From Amaurobius ferox (taxonomy: Eukaryota; Arthropoda; Arachnida; Araneae; Amaurobiidae): a stretch of DNA of 64,000 nucleotides. The notes under the pieces are model-generated. The model saw only the letters and a program-made list of their open reading frames with translations. It was not told the DNA's origin and did no database searches. The position numbers and the translations under genes are program-made. This document shows, one piece after another, positions 49,465 to 57,742 of the stretch (position 1 is the first letter of the stretch; each line of letters starts with the position of its first letter). The stretch lies in assembly GCA_951213105.1 (NCBI GenBank), contig OX578144.1:85325015-85389014 (forward strand). Reading direction: 5' to 3'.

Positions 49465-49700
49465 ATTACTTTCCTTATATATATTATAATGTACAGAAAA
49501 AGCATTCTGACGGTGTCTAAAATTCCAATTCGAGTTTTCGACGGAAGAGCACGTGCCTAGCATCCCCGAACTTGAATCGAACGTTTTTGAGGTGATATCT
49601 GTGTGTGTGTGTATGTTTGTGTATCCGTGAGTCTGTATATGAGACATCTCACGAATGAATGGAGCGTTTCGAACGAAATTTAGTACAACAGTAGTATATA
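49465..49700 (-). mobile_element. HINE/DINE-like fragment, copy M
   Basis: Has ATTACTTTCCTTATATATAT, ATTCGAGTTTTCGACGGAAG, GCATCCCCGAACTTGAATCG and a GTGTGTGTGTGTATG stretch, matching the subfamily at 19988-20912. The distal part is missing. Confidence 0.55.
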
Positions 49701-50263
49701 TATACACGTATGAGCACACCTATATTTTTAATACTAAAAACTATATTTTATAGCTTATTTTTATCTTTTTTATATATAAAAAAAGGTATCGATCCATATT
49801 AATATTAAAAACATGATTTTATATCTAAATAAGGCCTTTTTTACATTTAGACCAAATTTTAACTTTTTTTTAGATAAATGCGTGAAAATGATTAAAAGAG
49901 CCTCATATATAGGACGGTGAAAAGGATTAAATAAATGCGCTTCTAAATGAATCCTCTAAAAAGATACTATAAATTTGAAGATATTAAAAAATATAATGCC
50001 ATTTTAAATGACTTAAAAAAAATCCTTATATTTTTAATACTATATTTTATATATTAAAAACATGATTTTATATCAGGCCTTTTTTTAGATAAATGCGTGA
50101 AAAAAGAGATCAAAGATAGGCCGCTCCATTTTGGGGCTCCCTCATACATAGGTAAATGCGCTTCTAAATGAATCCTCTAAGCTTTAAAATAAATTGGGGG
50201 ACCATAAGTCCCCCCATAAAAAACAAAAGATAGGTATTTTTTAAAAAAAAATAACAAAATGGC
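49701..50263. other. AT-rich sequence with short duplications
   Basis: No gene. The word AAATGCGCTTCTAAATGAATCCTCTAA occurs near 49934 and 50155, and AAAAACATGATTTTATATC near 49806 and 50052, so this stretch is built from partial duplications. Confidence 0.45.
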
Positions 50264-50580
50264 TCATCTGACCCTAAGGTGATCTGGAACTCTGATTCCA
50301 CAGCTGTTTTAGAATTCTAGAACCAGAGTTCCAGATCACCTTCGGATCAGGCGCCAAGGACAATACAAACATATATAAACATACAGGACATAGAATCCAC
50401 AGATTCAACCCACCACTTATTATTTTTCGATGATTTGTCACTCTATAGGATCTTCGGCAAGAGCTGACTGACGTCATTTTTTGGCATTAAATCATCTACC
50501 CGAATTGATTACCAACCCGGGCGAGATTTGAACCCGGGGCCTCTTGTATACTAGCCCCGAGGTTTAAGTGTTTGCCAATG
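50264..50580 (-). mobile_element. Probable tRNA-related SINE with 3' hairpin
   Basis: On the minus strand a tRNA-like part (CTCGGGGCTAGTATACAAGA, then B-box-like GGGTTCAAATCTCGCC at about 50519-50534) is followed by a ~200-bp body. It ends in a large hairpin made of 50269-50298 and 50320-50349. It is unrelated to the other two SINE types here. No target-site duplication was found, so borders are approximate. Confidence 0.45.
50269..50349. repeat. 30-bp inverted repeat, 21-base loop
   Basis: Left arm 50269-50298 and right arm 50320-50349 pair at 27 of 30 positions, with a perfect 17-bp core GGTGATCTGGAACTCTG. As RNA it would form a long hairpin. Confidence 0.9.
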
Positions 50581-50758
50581 GGTACGCATAAAATGAAGAA
50601 CTATTCATTAATATAACCTTTACATTTGAAAAACAACTTAAACAATTTGAAAAACAGTCATATTTCAAGCAGAATACTTTTAAAGAGTTTTAGTTTATTT
50701 GATTACAAAAATAGTGATGTTTATAAAACGTTATATATTTTTAAAATGAGACATTTTT

Positions 50759-51068
50759 AGTGCTGCCATCTAACGGAAAAAAATAATGTTTATAATATCC
50801 GTTTTTGCTATCACGTAACGAGGAAGTGATAATCGCTTCGTTAGATGTTTTATTATGTGGATGAAAAAAACACTGACTGATAAATAATTCGTTCTGATTA
50901 ATTGTTATATTATGAACGGACGCGTTTTATAGAAAGGAAATTTTATATGAACAGATAAGTATAAAAGACATCTAAAGAAATAGTTTTAAAGAATTGATGT
51001 TAAATAATAGTGCTGCCCTCTATATGTGTAATATTAAATTAAGAACTCTGAATTAGTTCATATATTAA
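50759..51068. repeat. Putative left terminal repeat / leader of the Polinton
   Basis: Non-coding, about 310 bp up to the first gene. AGTGCTGCC occurs at 50759 and 51009, each followed by a CATCTA/CTCTAT-like word. A TAACGA...TCGTTA inverted pair flanks 50817-50845. Terminal inverted repeats of Polintons usually span hundreds of bases, which this stretch would fit. The matching right end is outside the window, so the call is inferred. Confidence 0.45.
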
Positions 51069-51275
51069 ATGAACTTTTTTGAAGATAATAAGACGAAATT
51101 AATCTATGATTCGGAAGAAGAAGAATATTTTTATGTTATCGATTACGAAAGTTTAAAACAAAGATATAATAGTAGAGTTTGTTATTTTAATCGATTAAGA
51201 AGGAGATATAATATATCTCAAGAAGTTGAGGATATGTTTTTAAAATTTTTAGATTTTATGTATTATGAGAAATAA
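51069..51275 (+). CDS. Small acidic protein, unknown function
   Basis: 68 residues, first gene of the element. The start sits in ATTAAATG and the stop in an AATAAA word (51271-51276), the arrangement seen at many other starts in this element. The N-terminal half is acidic, with DSEEEEYFYV near residues 14-23. The C-terminal half is basic then hydrophobic (FNRLRRRYNI). No family is recognised. Its place ahead of the polymerase, as a separate short gene, suggests an early or regulatory role, but this is inference. Confidence 0.55.
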   Translation: MNFFEDNKTKLIYDSEEEEYFYVIDYESLKQRYNSRVCYFNRLRRRYNISQEVEDMFLKFLDFMYYEK

Positions 51276-51293
51276 ATTAACTATTACTATTTT

Positions 51294-51413
51294 ATGAAAA
51301 AGATTTGTGATATTTTAAATATTGAAAATAATATAAAGGTTCAAAGTGTTAAAAAGAAATATGAAAAAATATGGAATGATTTCTTACAAAGTATTTCAAG
51401 AAATGTTTCCTAA
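51294..51413 (+). CDS. Very small ORF (39 residues), unknown
   Basis: Begins MKKICDILNI and ends ISRNVS, with the TAA stop (51411-51413) forming the first three bases of the TAATAAATG junction to the next gene. This stop placement, the same as at 55970 and 60117, is the main reason to take it seriously. The composition is lysine-rich, with a possible short helix. It has no TAAATG at its own start, so it may be only the residue of a longer gene. Confidence 0.4.
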   Translation: MKKICDILNIENNIKVQSVKKKYEKIWNDFLQSISRNVS

Positions 51414-51424
51414 TAAATGGAGCT
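51401..51424 (+). promoter_or_regulatory. Junction motif, site 1 (AATGTTTCCTAATAAATGGA)
   Basis: Twenty-base motif AATGTTTCCTAATAAATGGA, holding a TAA stop, AATAAA and ATG. The 24 bases at 51401-51424 are repeated exactly at 51646-51669. Variants occur at 55960-55980 (GCT) and 56356-56376 (ACT). Confidence 0.75.
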
Positions 51425-51677
51425 TACAAAAAAGTGCATACACTGTTTGACTATGAAATCAGTAAATGAGTTTTACATATATCATAGAAATGAAAAAATT
51501 TATTTCCAAAGTCATTGCAAATGTTGTGATTCCATAATCAAATATAAAAAATATAAATGTGAATGTGGTATGCAATATACCTATACACATAAAAAGAGAC
51601 ATTTAAAAAGTATTTATCACAGTAAGCATGGAAAAATATTGTATAAAATGTTTCCTAATAAATGGAGCTCAACTTAA
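51417..51677 (+). CDS. Small double zinc-finger protein
   Basis: 86 residues. The first half has two CxxC knuckles (CIHC at 7-10 and CKCC near 34-37), like treble-clef or HNH-adjacent zinc binding. The second half has CECG followed by a KRHLKSIYHSKH-type histidine pair, a C2H2-like finger. The start ATG (51417) lies in TAATAAATGG. The last 16 bases overlap the start of the polymerase gene, in a different frame. Nucleic-acid binding is likely; the specific role is unknown. Confidence 0.65.
   Translation: MELTKKCIHCLTMKSVNEFYIYHRNEKIYFQSHCKCCDSIIKYKKYKCECGMQYTYTHKKRHLKSIYHSKHGKILYKMFPNKWSST
51646..51669 (+). promoter_or_regulatory. Junction motif, site 2, before PolB
   Basis: Exact 24-base copy of site 1. 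Here the upstream zinc-finger gene reads through the motif in another frame, so the stop-codon function is not used while the AATAAATGG part still starts the polymerase. That argues the motif is kept for more than stop-start overlap. Confidence 0.75.
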
Positions 51678-54600
51678 AGTCAAAGACTATTGGTGAACTT
51701 AGAAAAGTAGTAAAATTATTGAATATTAAACAACCTAAAGACTGTAAGAAGAATGATTTAATTAGATTATTAATTAAATATATAAAAGAAACTGGAGAAT
51801 ATAAATATGTTTTAGTAGATTTATTAAATTTAGATATATCAAAATACTTGGAAAAAAAGAAGAAAATATTTATTAGAAAACCTCAAAAACGTAATAAAAT
51901 TAAAAAGGTTTTTGATTCTTTTAATTTGAAATTTGATAATAAGGAATTTAAACCAAAAGAAGAAAAAAAGATTAAAACAGAAGTGAATCTTAAAAAATTA
52001 TTTACAGTTATTAATGAGGATATATTTGGTTTGAAGTCAAAGACTATTGGTGAACTTAGAAAAATTGTAAAACAATTGAATATTAAACAACCTAAAGGTT
52101 GTAAGAAGGTTGATTTAATGAAATTATTAACTAAATATATCAGAAAAACAGGTGAATATAAACCTGTTTTAGTAGATTTATTAAATTTAGATTTGTCAGC
52201 ATACTTGGAAAAAAAGAAAAAAATATTTATTGATAAACCTAAAAAACGTAAAAAAATTAAAAAGATTTTTGATTCTTTTAATTTAAGATTTGATAAAAAT
52301 GATTTTAAATCTGTCTTTCCTGAAGAAAATGTATTTACAGTAGAAGAAAATCTTGAAAAGTTATTTACAGAAGATAGAAAATGTCGTATATGTGGTAAAT
52401 ATTATGAAGATGAAGAAGAACATATAAAGAAAGACTTAATGATTAAAAGATCAAAACAAAAAAGAAAATGTATTATTTGCGGTATATATTATAAACATTT
52501 AGATAATCACATATCAAGTCGAAAACATAAAAAAGCATTAGATGAAGGTAATGTAGAAATTAAGGAATATGAAACTGCTTATAAATCTAGATTAAGATCA
52601 TATAGAATTAATAATTTTAATAATATTAAAATCCCTCTAGAATTTTTAGAAGAGAAAAGAAAGGTTGTAATAGAAAAAATAAAGCATATTATGAAAGAAT
52701 TTAATGGAATAAAGGTAAATTTTAAATTGTTTTGTTTGTATAAATTAAATGAAGAAATTCGAGAATTTACATTCAAAACTGAGAATCAAATTATATTAAA
52801 ATCTAATGATTTACATACTTTTTATGATTATGTTATTGACAACTTAATAAATGAATCTGATGATTTTATATCAAAAGGATCTGGTTGGAGTCTTGAAGAA
52901 ATTAAATTTTTGGAATTGAGAATAAATAAGTATCAACCCTTGAGAGGATCAAGTTATATTGATTTACCTGAAAACATTAAATCTAAACAAGCTATAATAA
53001 ATGTAAAAAATAAAGATAATAAATGTTTTATGTGGTCTATATTATCAGCAATTCATCCTGTAAAAAAAAATCCTCAAAGAGTGTCAAAATATGAACAATA
53101 TAAAGATGAATTAAATTTTAAAGGTATTGATTTTCCTGTTTCATTAGACAATATTAAGAAATTTGAAAAACTAAATAATATGTCTGTAAATGTTTATAGT
53201 TATGATGGTTCAATTTATCCACTTAGAATAACTAACAATAAATTAGAAAAACATGTAAACTTGTTTTATATGAAAGATCATTATTGTTGGATTAAAAATA
53301 TGAATAGTTTGATCAGATCACAAATTACTAATAATCATATATTTTTATGTGATAGATGTTTAAATTATTTTTATTCTGAGGAAAGATTAAAGATACATGT
53401 GGAATACTGTAAAGATGCTGTCACAATTAATATGCCTAAAAAAGATGAAGTTATTCAATTTAAAAATCATGAAAGAAAAATGAGAGTACCATATACTATA
53501 TATGCTGATTTTGAATCTCTCTTACCTAAAATTGATACATGTGAGCAAGATCAAACTAAATCATATACTGTGAAATATCAAAAACATGTAGCAGATGCAT
53601 TTTGTTATTATATCAAATATGAAAATGAATACTTTAAACCTCCTGTTGTTTATAGAGGACCAGATACAATCAAAAAGTTTGTATCTATGTTAAAAGAGGA
53701 TACTCTTAAAATTGAAAAAATGATAGAAGACAAAACTAAAAAATATGAAAGTATCAAATCTATGATAGAGTTCGATGAAAATCATTATAAAAGAACTAAT
53801 ATTTGTCATATATGTGAAAATCAAATCTTAAATGATGAAAAAGTAATTGATCATTGTCATATAACTGGAAAATATAGAGGTCCAGCTCATAATGTTTGTA
53901 ATTTAAATTATCAAATTCCAAAATTTATTCCAGTAAAAATTCATAATTTAACAGGTTATGATTCTTATTTGTTTATAAAAGAACTTGGATTTGATCAATC
54001 AAAAATAGATGTTATACCTAATACTGAAGAAAAATATATATCTTTCAGCAAAAAAATAGGAGGTATGAAATTGAGATTTATTGATTCATTTAAATTTATG
54101 TCTTGCAGTTTAGATAATTTATCAAAAAACTTGAGACCAGAAAATATTGAGAAGTGTCCACCAAAAATACGAAAAATGAAATATATTAAATACTTAAAAT
54201 CTAAATTTAGAGAGACATCATTACATTTTCCTGATGATAAATTAGATCTCATTACAAGAAAAGGTGTATATCCTTATGATTATATGGATTCTAGAGATAA
54301 ATACAAAGAAACAGAATTACCTTCAAAAGATAAATTTTATAATAAATTGAATGAATGTAATATAACTGATGAAGAATATAAACATGATCAACGTGTTTGG
54401 AAAGAATTTAATATAAAAAATTTAGGTGAATATACAGATTTATATGTTAAAACAGATGTATTAATTTTAACAGATGTATTTGAAAATTTTAGAGATGTTT
54501 GTTTAAAAACTTATAAATTAGATCCAGATTGGTATTTTACAGCTCCTGGTTTATCTTGGGATGCAATGTTAAAAATAACAAATGTTAAATTAGATTTATT

Positions 54601-55972
54601 AAATGATTATGATATGATTCTCATGATAGAAAAAGGTTTAAGAGGAGGTGTTTCACAATGTTGTAATAGATATGGAAAAGCAAATAATAAATATATGAAA
54701 AATTATGATAATAGTAAAGAATCCAATTATTTAATGTATTTAGATGCTAATAATTTATATGGATGGGCTATGAGTCAATATTTACCATATGGAGAATTTA
54801 AATGGTGTAATGATTATGAAAAAAATTATGTTAAACGTGAATTATATAATAATAAAATAAAAGATGAGATTGGATATATATTTGAAATTAGTTTAAGATA
54901 TCCAAAAGAGTTACATGATTATCATTCAGATTTACCATTATGTCCTGAAAATAGAATTCCTGAAAATTCGAAACAAGGTAAGTTATTAACAACTTTACAT
55001 GATAAAGAGAAATATGTAGTTCATTATAGAAGTTTAAAACAATATTTGAAAATGGGTTTGAAGGCTGTAAGAGTACATAGAGTATTGCAATTTAAACAAT
55101 CAAATTGGTTAAAAAAATATATAGATTTAAACACTGAAATGAGAAAGAAAGCTGCTATTGATTTTGAGAAAGATTTTTATAAATTAATGAATAATTCTAT
55201 ATTTGGAAAAACAATGGAAGATATTAGAAAACGAATCGATGTAAGATTATGTTGTAATTATGATCAAGTTAAAAAATTAATTGCTAAACCTAATTTCAAA
55301 TGTAGAACTATTTTTGATGAAAATTTGGTAGCTGTTCACATGAAAAAAACAAAACTGTATTTTAATAAACCGATTTATGTTGGTATGAGTATATTAGATT
55401 TATCTAAACATTTAATGTATGATTTTCATTATAATGTTATGAAATCGAGATATAAAGATAATATTAAGTTATTATATATGGATACAGATAGTTTTATATA
55501 TGATATTAAAACAGATGACTTTTATGAAAATATGAAGTCTATGATTGATTATTTCGATACATCTGATTATCAAGTAAATAATCTGTATAATATGCCTAGA
55601 TGCAATAAAAAAGTATTAGGTAAAATGAAAGATGAAAATAACGGTGTGATTATGGAAGAATTTGTAGGTTTAAGAAGTAAAATGTATGCAATAAGATTAG
55701 AGAGAGTTGAAGATAAAAATTTTGAGATTAAGAAGTCTAAAGGTACTAAGACTAGTACCGTTAAAAACAGAATATCATTTGAAGATTATAAAGACTGTTT
55801 ATTAAATAAAAAAGATCAATATAGAACACAGAATTTAATTAGAAGTAAGAAACATGAATTGTATTCAATTCAAGTGAACAAGATAGCTTTATCAGCAAAA
55901 GATGATAAAAGATTTATATTAGAAGATGGTATGAATACTAGAGCTTTAGGACACTATAAAAATGTTTGCTAA
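51662..55972 (+). CDS. PolB: Protein-primed family B DNA polymerase
   Basis: 1436 residues, copying the linear element from a protein primer. Order of parts: two tandem SAP-like blocks (residues 5-~115 and 124-~235, offset exactly 119); two C2H2-type fingers (C241/C244 and C270/C273); a conserved NKDNKCFMWSIL region and HYCW further on; another C2H2 finger (LCDRCLNYF). The 3'-5' exonuclease motif ADFES (D616, E618) is followed by an endonuclease-VII-like HNH insertion (C715/C718, then DHCH at 730-733) and by GYD (765-767). Polymerase motif A is DANNLYGWAM (D1028), motif B NNSIFGKTM (from N1177) and motif C DTDS (1274-1277). All key residues are present and the frame is open, so this gene looks functional. 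The start ATG lies in TAATAAATGG and the stop lies in the next one. Confidence 0.96.
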   Translation: MELNLKSKTIGELRKVVKLLNIKQPKDCKKNDLIRLLIKYIKETGEYKYVLVDLLNLDISKYLEKKKKIFIRKPQKRNKIKKVFDSFNLKFDNKEFKPKEEKKIKTEVNLKKLFTVINEDIFGLKSKTIGELRKIVKQLNIKQPKGCKKVDLMKLLTKYIRKTGEYKPVLVDLLNLDLSAYLEKKKKIFIDKPKKRKKIKKIFDSFNLRFDKNDFKSVFPEENVFTVEENLEKLFTEDRKCRICGKYYEDEEEHIKKDLMIKRSKQKRKCIICGIYYKHLDNHISSRKHKKALDEGNVEIKEYETAYKSRLRSYRINNFNNIKIPLEFLEEKRKVVIEKIKHIMKEFNGIKVNFKLFCLYKLNEEIREFTFKTENQIILKSNDLHTFYDYVIDNLINESDDFISKGSGWSLEEIKFLELRINKYQPLRGSSYIDLPENIKSKQAIINVKNKDNKCFMWSILSAIHPVKKNPQRVSKYEQYKDELNFKGIDFPVSLDNIKKFEKLNNMSVNVYSYDGSIYPLRITNNKLEKHVNLFYMKDHYCWIKNMNSLIRSQITNNHIFLCDRCLNYFYSEERLKIHVEYCKDAVTINMPKKDEVIQFKNHERKMRVPYTIYADFESLLPKIDTCEQDQTKSYTVKYQKHVADAFCYYIKYENEYFKPPVVYRGPDTIKKFVSMLKEDTLKIEKMIEDKTKKYESIKSMIEFDENHYKRTNICHICENQILNDEKVIDHCHITGKYRGPAHNVCNLNYQIPKFIPVKIHNLTGYDSYLFIKELGFDQSKIDVIPNTEEKYISFSKKIGGMKLRFIDSFKFMSCSLDNLSKNLRPENIEKCPPKIRKMKYIKYLKSKFRETSLHFPDDKLDLITRKGVYPYDYMDSRDKYKETELPSKDKFYNKLNECNITDEEYKHDQRVWKEFNIKNLGEYTDLYVKTDVLILTDVFENFRDVCLKTYKLDPDWYFTAPGLSWDAMLKITNVKLDLLNDYDMILMIEKGLRGGVSQCCNRYGKANNKYMKNYDNSKESNYLMYLDANNLYGWAMSQYLPYGEFKWCNDYEKNYVKRELYNNKIKDEIGYIFEISLRYPKELHDYHSDLPLCPENRIPENSKQGKLLTTLHDKEKYVVHYRSLKQYLKMGLKAVRVHRVLQFKQSNWLKKYIDLNTEMRKKAAIDFEKDFYKLMNNSIFGKTMEDIRKRIDVRLCCNYDQVKKLIAKPNFKCRTIFDENLVAVHMKKTKLYFNKPIYVGMSILDLSKHLMYDFHYNVMKSRYKDNIKLLYMDTDSFIYDIKTDDFYENMKSMIDYFDTSDYQVNNLYNMPRCNKKVLGKMKDENNGVIMEEFVGLRSKMYAIRLERVEDKNFEIKKSKGTKTSTVKNRISFEDYKDCLLNKKDQYRTQNLIRSKKHELYSIQVNKIALSAKDDKRFILEDGMNTRALGHYKNVC
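51674..52380 (+). repeat. Intragenic tandem duplication, 357-bp offset
   Basis: The sequence beginning AAGTCAAAGACTATTGGTGA at about 51677 recurs at 52034, in frame. The two copies of the SAP-like block and its lysine-rich linker remain highly similar at nucleotide level, so the duplication is fairly recent. Confidence 0.92.
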
Positions 55973-55980
55973 TAAATGGA
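55960..55980 (+). promoter_or_regulatory. Junction motif, site 3, after PolB
   Basis: AATGTTTGCTAATAAATGGA; its TAA ends PolB and its ATG starts the next gene. Confidence 0.7.
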
Positions 55981-56209
55981 TGAGTGCTTAGGTGATATTC
56001 GAGCTTTAAATTTTACAAATTCTGAAGAAATTTACTATATGACTTATCTTTGTAATGAATTGTATGATATAAAATATGATAAAAAACTATTATCAGAAAG
56101 TTTTCAAAGATTGACTGAATTAATTGAAAAAGAAGAAAATGAAGATATTAAATTGAAAGGATTAGGAGTTTTATATGTTATTTCAAAGAATTTATTCTAT
56201 TGGTCATGA
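55976..56209 (+). CDS. Small acidic protein, unknown
   Basis: 77 residues, starting MDECLGDIRAL and ending NLFYWS. The ATG begins three bases after the polymerase stop, inside TAATAAATGG, so the two genes share that motif. The sequence suggests two or three amphipathic helices (CNELYDIKYDKKLLSESF, RLTELIEKEENEDI). No family is recognised. Confidence 0.6.
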   Translation: MDECLGDIRALNFTNSEEIYYMTYLCNELYDIKYDKKLLSESFQRLTELIEKEENEDIKLKGLGVLYVISKNLFYWS

Positions 56210-56371
56210 ATTTATAAAAACTAAGATGATTTATATCCTACTAAATATTGTACCTTAATCAATATATGATTTTTTAAATATTGTTTATGATAACTATTTT
56301 ATCTCTATAATTCAGGGGGGGATGACTATCCCCCCCTATAATGTTATTTATAAAAAAATGTTTACTAATAA
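56210..56371. other. Spacer with a G7/C7 hairpin
   Basis: Non-coding stretch between two small plus-strand genes. The hairpin is annotated separately at 56314-56337. The right end (56356-56376) carries the AAATGTTTACTAATAAATGG junction. Confidence 0.6.
56314..56337. promoter_or_regulatory. Perfect 10-bp GC-rich hairpin (A-G7-AT / AT-C7-T)
   Basis: Seven G (56315-56321) and seven C (56330-56336) pair, extended by A-T pairs inside and outside, with a 4-base loop GACT. It is the only GC-rich object in this AT-rich element part. It could act as a transcript stop, an RNA-stability structure or a G-quadruplex-prone site. There is no downstream T-run for a bacterial-type terminator, so function is open. 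Confidence 0.7.
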
Positions 56372-56376
56372 ATGGA
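56356..56376 (+). promoter_or_regulatory. Junction motif, site 4
   Basis: AATGTTTACTAATAAATGGA. No gene ends here, yet the whole motif including the unused TAA is conserved, which supports a transcriptional or processing role. Confidence 0.7.
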
Positions 56377-56656
56377 AGAGTTCAATAGACTGAGAGGTTA
56401 TCCCAAGACGTTTAAATTAAATGATTTATATCCTGGGGAATATGATCTAATATCATTGAAAAAAATTAAAACAAAATATGGAAATACAGTAATCGCAAAG
56501 TTATATGTGGAAGGTATAGAAAAAGATTATTATCTAGCAAATAAACACGGTATACTTTCTGATGAATCTATATATGAAATCAATAAAGGAAGATATATAT
56601 TTAAGTATTCAGGTATGATTAATGATAAATATGAATATGAATTAGAGAAAGCTTAA
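56372..56656 (+). CDS. Small protein, possible OB-fold ssDNA-binding type
   Basis: 94 residues. The pattern of alternating strands (KLNDLYPGEYDLISLKKI, then KYGNTVIAKLYVEG, DYYLANKHG and YIFKYSGMI) suggests a small beta-barrel. The 'YxI..LKKxxTKYGxxV' pattern resembles small proteins encoded beside polymerases in related elements. A single-stranded-DNA-binding role would suit protein-primed strand-displacement replication. This is inference from pattern only. Start in TAATAAATGG. The convergent integrase gene ends 66 bp downstream. Confidence 0.6.
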   Translation: MEEFNRLRGYPKTFKLNDLYPGEYDLISLKKIKTKYGNTVIAKLYVEGIEKDYYLANKHGILSDESIYEINKGRYIFKYSGMINDKYEYELEKA

Positions 56657-56722
56657 ATTTTATATTCTTAACATCTTTAAAACTATCTATAGATATTATA
56701 TTATTTTCTTCCGTTTTTTTTA

Positions 56723-57742
56723 TCACGACAATATATTTGATGTCCAACTATTAAATTCATCCGGATATCCTAGCCATTTTACAAAATACTTATTTCCTTT
56801 CTTTTTTATGATTTTTTCAATTTTATATACATCATCTTTTTTATTATATTTTACCATTTCATTTTCATAAAAAGTTCCTTCAATTTCTTTACTGTTTAAA
56901 TATTTTAATCGATAAGTAATTGGATCTGTTTTCAATACTTTAGAAACTATAAAAATCTCTTCAGTAAATGTAGAATCATCTACTTTCCTGAATGTTTTCT
57001 TAATTGTAGATATTCTAACACTATCTCCTATCTTAAATTTAGGTTTTTTCATGATCTTTTTAGTATATAAATTTTTATAAACTTGAAATTCATTTTCTCT
57101 AGCCTCAACAGGTGTCATTTTTATTGATCTATGATATGAATTGTTATAATTTTTAAGTAATTTGGGTAATACATCAATATATCTTTTAGTATTGTTAGCA
57201 TGCATATATTTTATAATTTTTTCTCTTATACTTCTATTAAATCTCTCAGCTATTGCAGATTTTATTTCTTTATTTTTAGTTGTAAACCAATGTATATTAT
57301 TATCTTTAAATAATTTTTGTGTCTGTTTTCCTGTAAATTCAGTACCTTCATCTGTCAAAATAAATTTTGGTATTCTTTCTTTAAAAACTTGTTTAAAACC
57401 TTGTACAACTTCTTCAGATGTTTTTCTTTTTATAGGAAAAGCCCAAGCATATTTATTAAAAGCATCTATAACCGTTAACAAATAATTAGTTCCATCATTA
57501 TATTTGCTATAATTTTTTATAAATAACAAATCAGCGTCAAATTGATTATTACTGTTTGGAACATAAACTCTTCTTCTTTTAAATTTACGAATGACAGGTT
57601 TATATCTAGTATATACATCTTGTTCATGTAAAAATTCTTCAACATTAGATAACCCTGTTTTTCTTTTCAATTCATTAATTCCACAATAACCTGTTTCTGG
57701 ATTATAATATGTCTCTTTTAACTCCCTAAAAAAGTATTCTTT
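56723..57742 (-). CDS. INT: Retroviral-type integrase with C-terminal chromodomain, no ATG
   Basis: DDE integrase that joins element ends to host DNA. Numbering from codon 57670, the triad is D47 (FDADLLF), D107 (LTDEGTEF) and E142 (SAIAERFNRS). An SH3-like KFKIGDSVRI region follows, then a chromodomain (about 281-313, with YKIEKI, KWLGYP and W309), expected to steer insertion to modified histones. The frame is open upstream to 57742 and there encodes LKETYYNPETGY, the usual start region of this family. No in-frame ATG exists in that part; the codon at 57670 is TTG. The frame overlaps the end of the zinc-ribbon frame. Either a frameshift or lost start has damaged this copy, or expression uses frameshifting or a non-AUG start. 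The catalytic core is intact. Confidence 0.92.
   Translation of the reverse strand, partial: KEYFFRELKETYYNPETGYCGINELKRKTGLSNVEEFLHEQDVYTRYKPVIRKFKRRRVYVPNSNNQFDADLLFIKNYSKYNDGTNYLLTVIDAFNKYAWAFPIKRKTSEEVVQGFKQVFKERIPKFILTDEGTEFTGKQTQKLFKDNNIHWFTTKNKEIKSAIAERFNRSIREKIIKYMHANNTKRYIDVLPKLLKNYNNSYHRSIKMTPVEARENEFQVYKNLYTKKIMKKPKFKIGDSVRISTIKKTFRKVDDSTFTEEIFIVSKVLKTDPITYRLKYLNSKEIEGTFYENEMVKYNKKDDVYKIEKIIKKKGNKYFVKWLGYPDEFNSWTSNILS

Noticed and set aside
57162..57485. 107-codon plus-strand frame opposite the integrase, and similar ones at 52579, 53995, 57990, 61873 and 63296
   Set aside because: Shadows of real genes on the opposite strand; hydrophobic composition follows from A/T-rich codons of the true frame.
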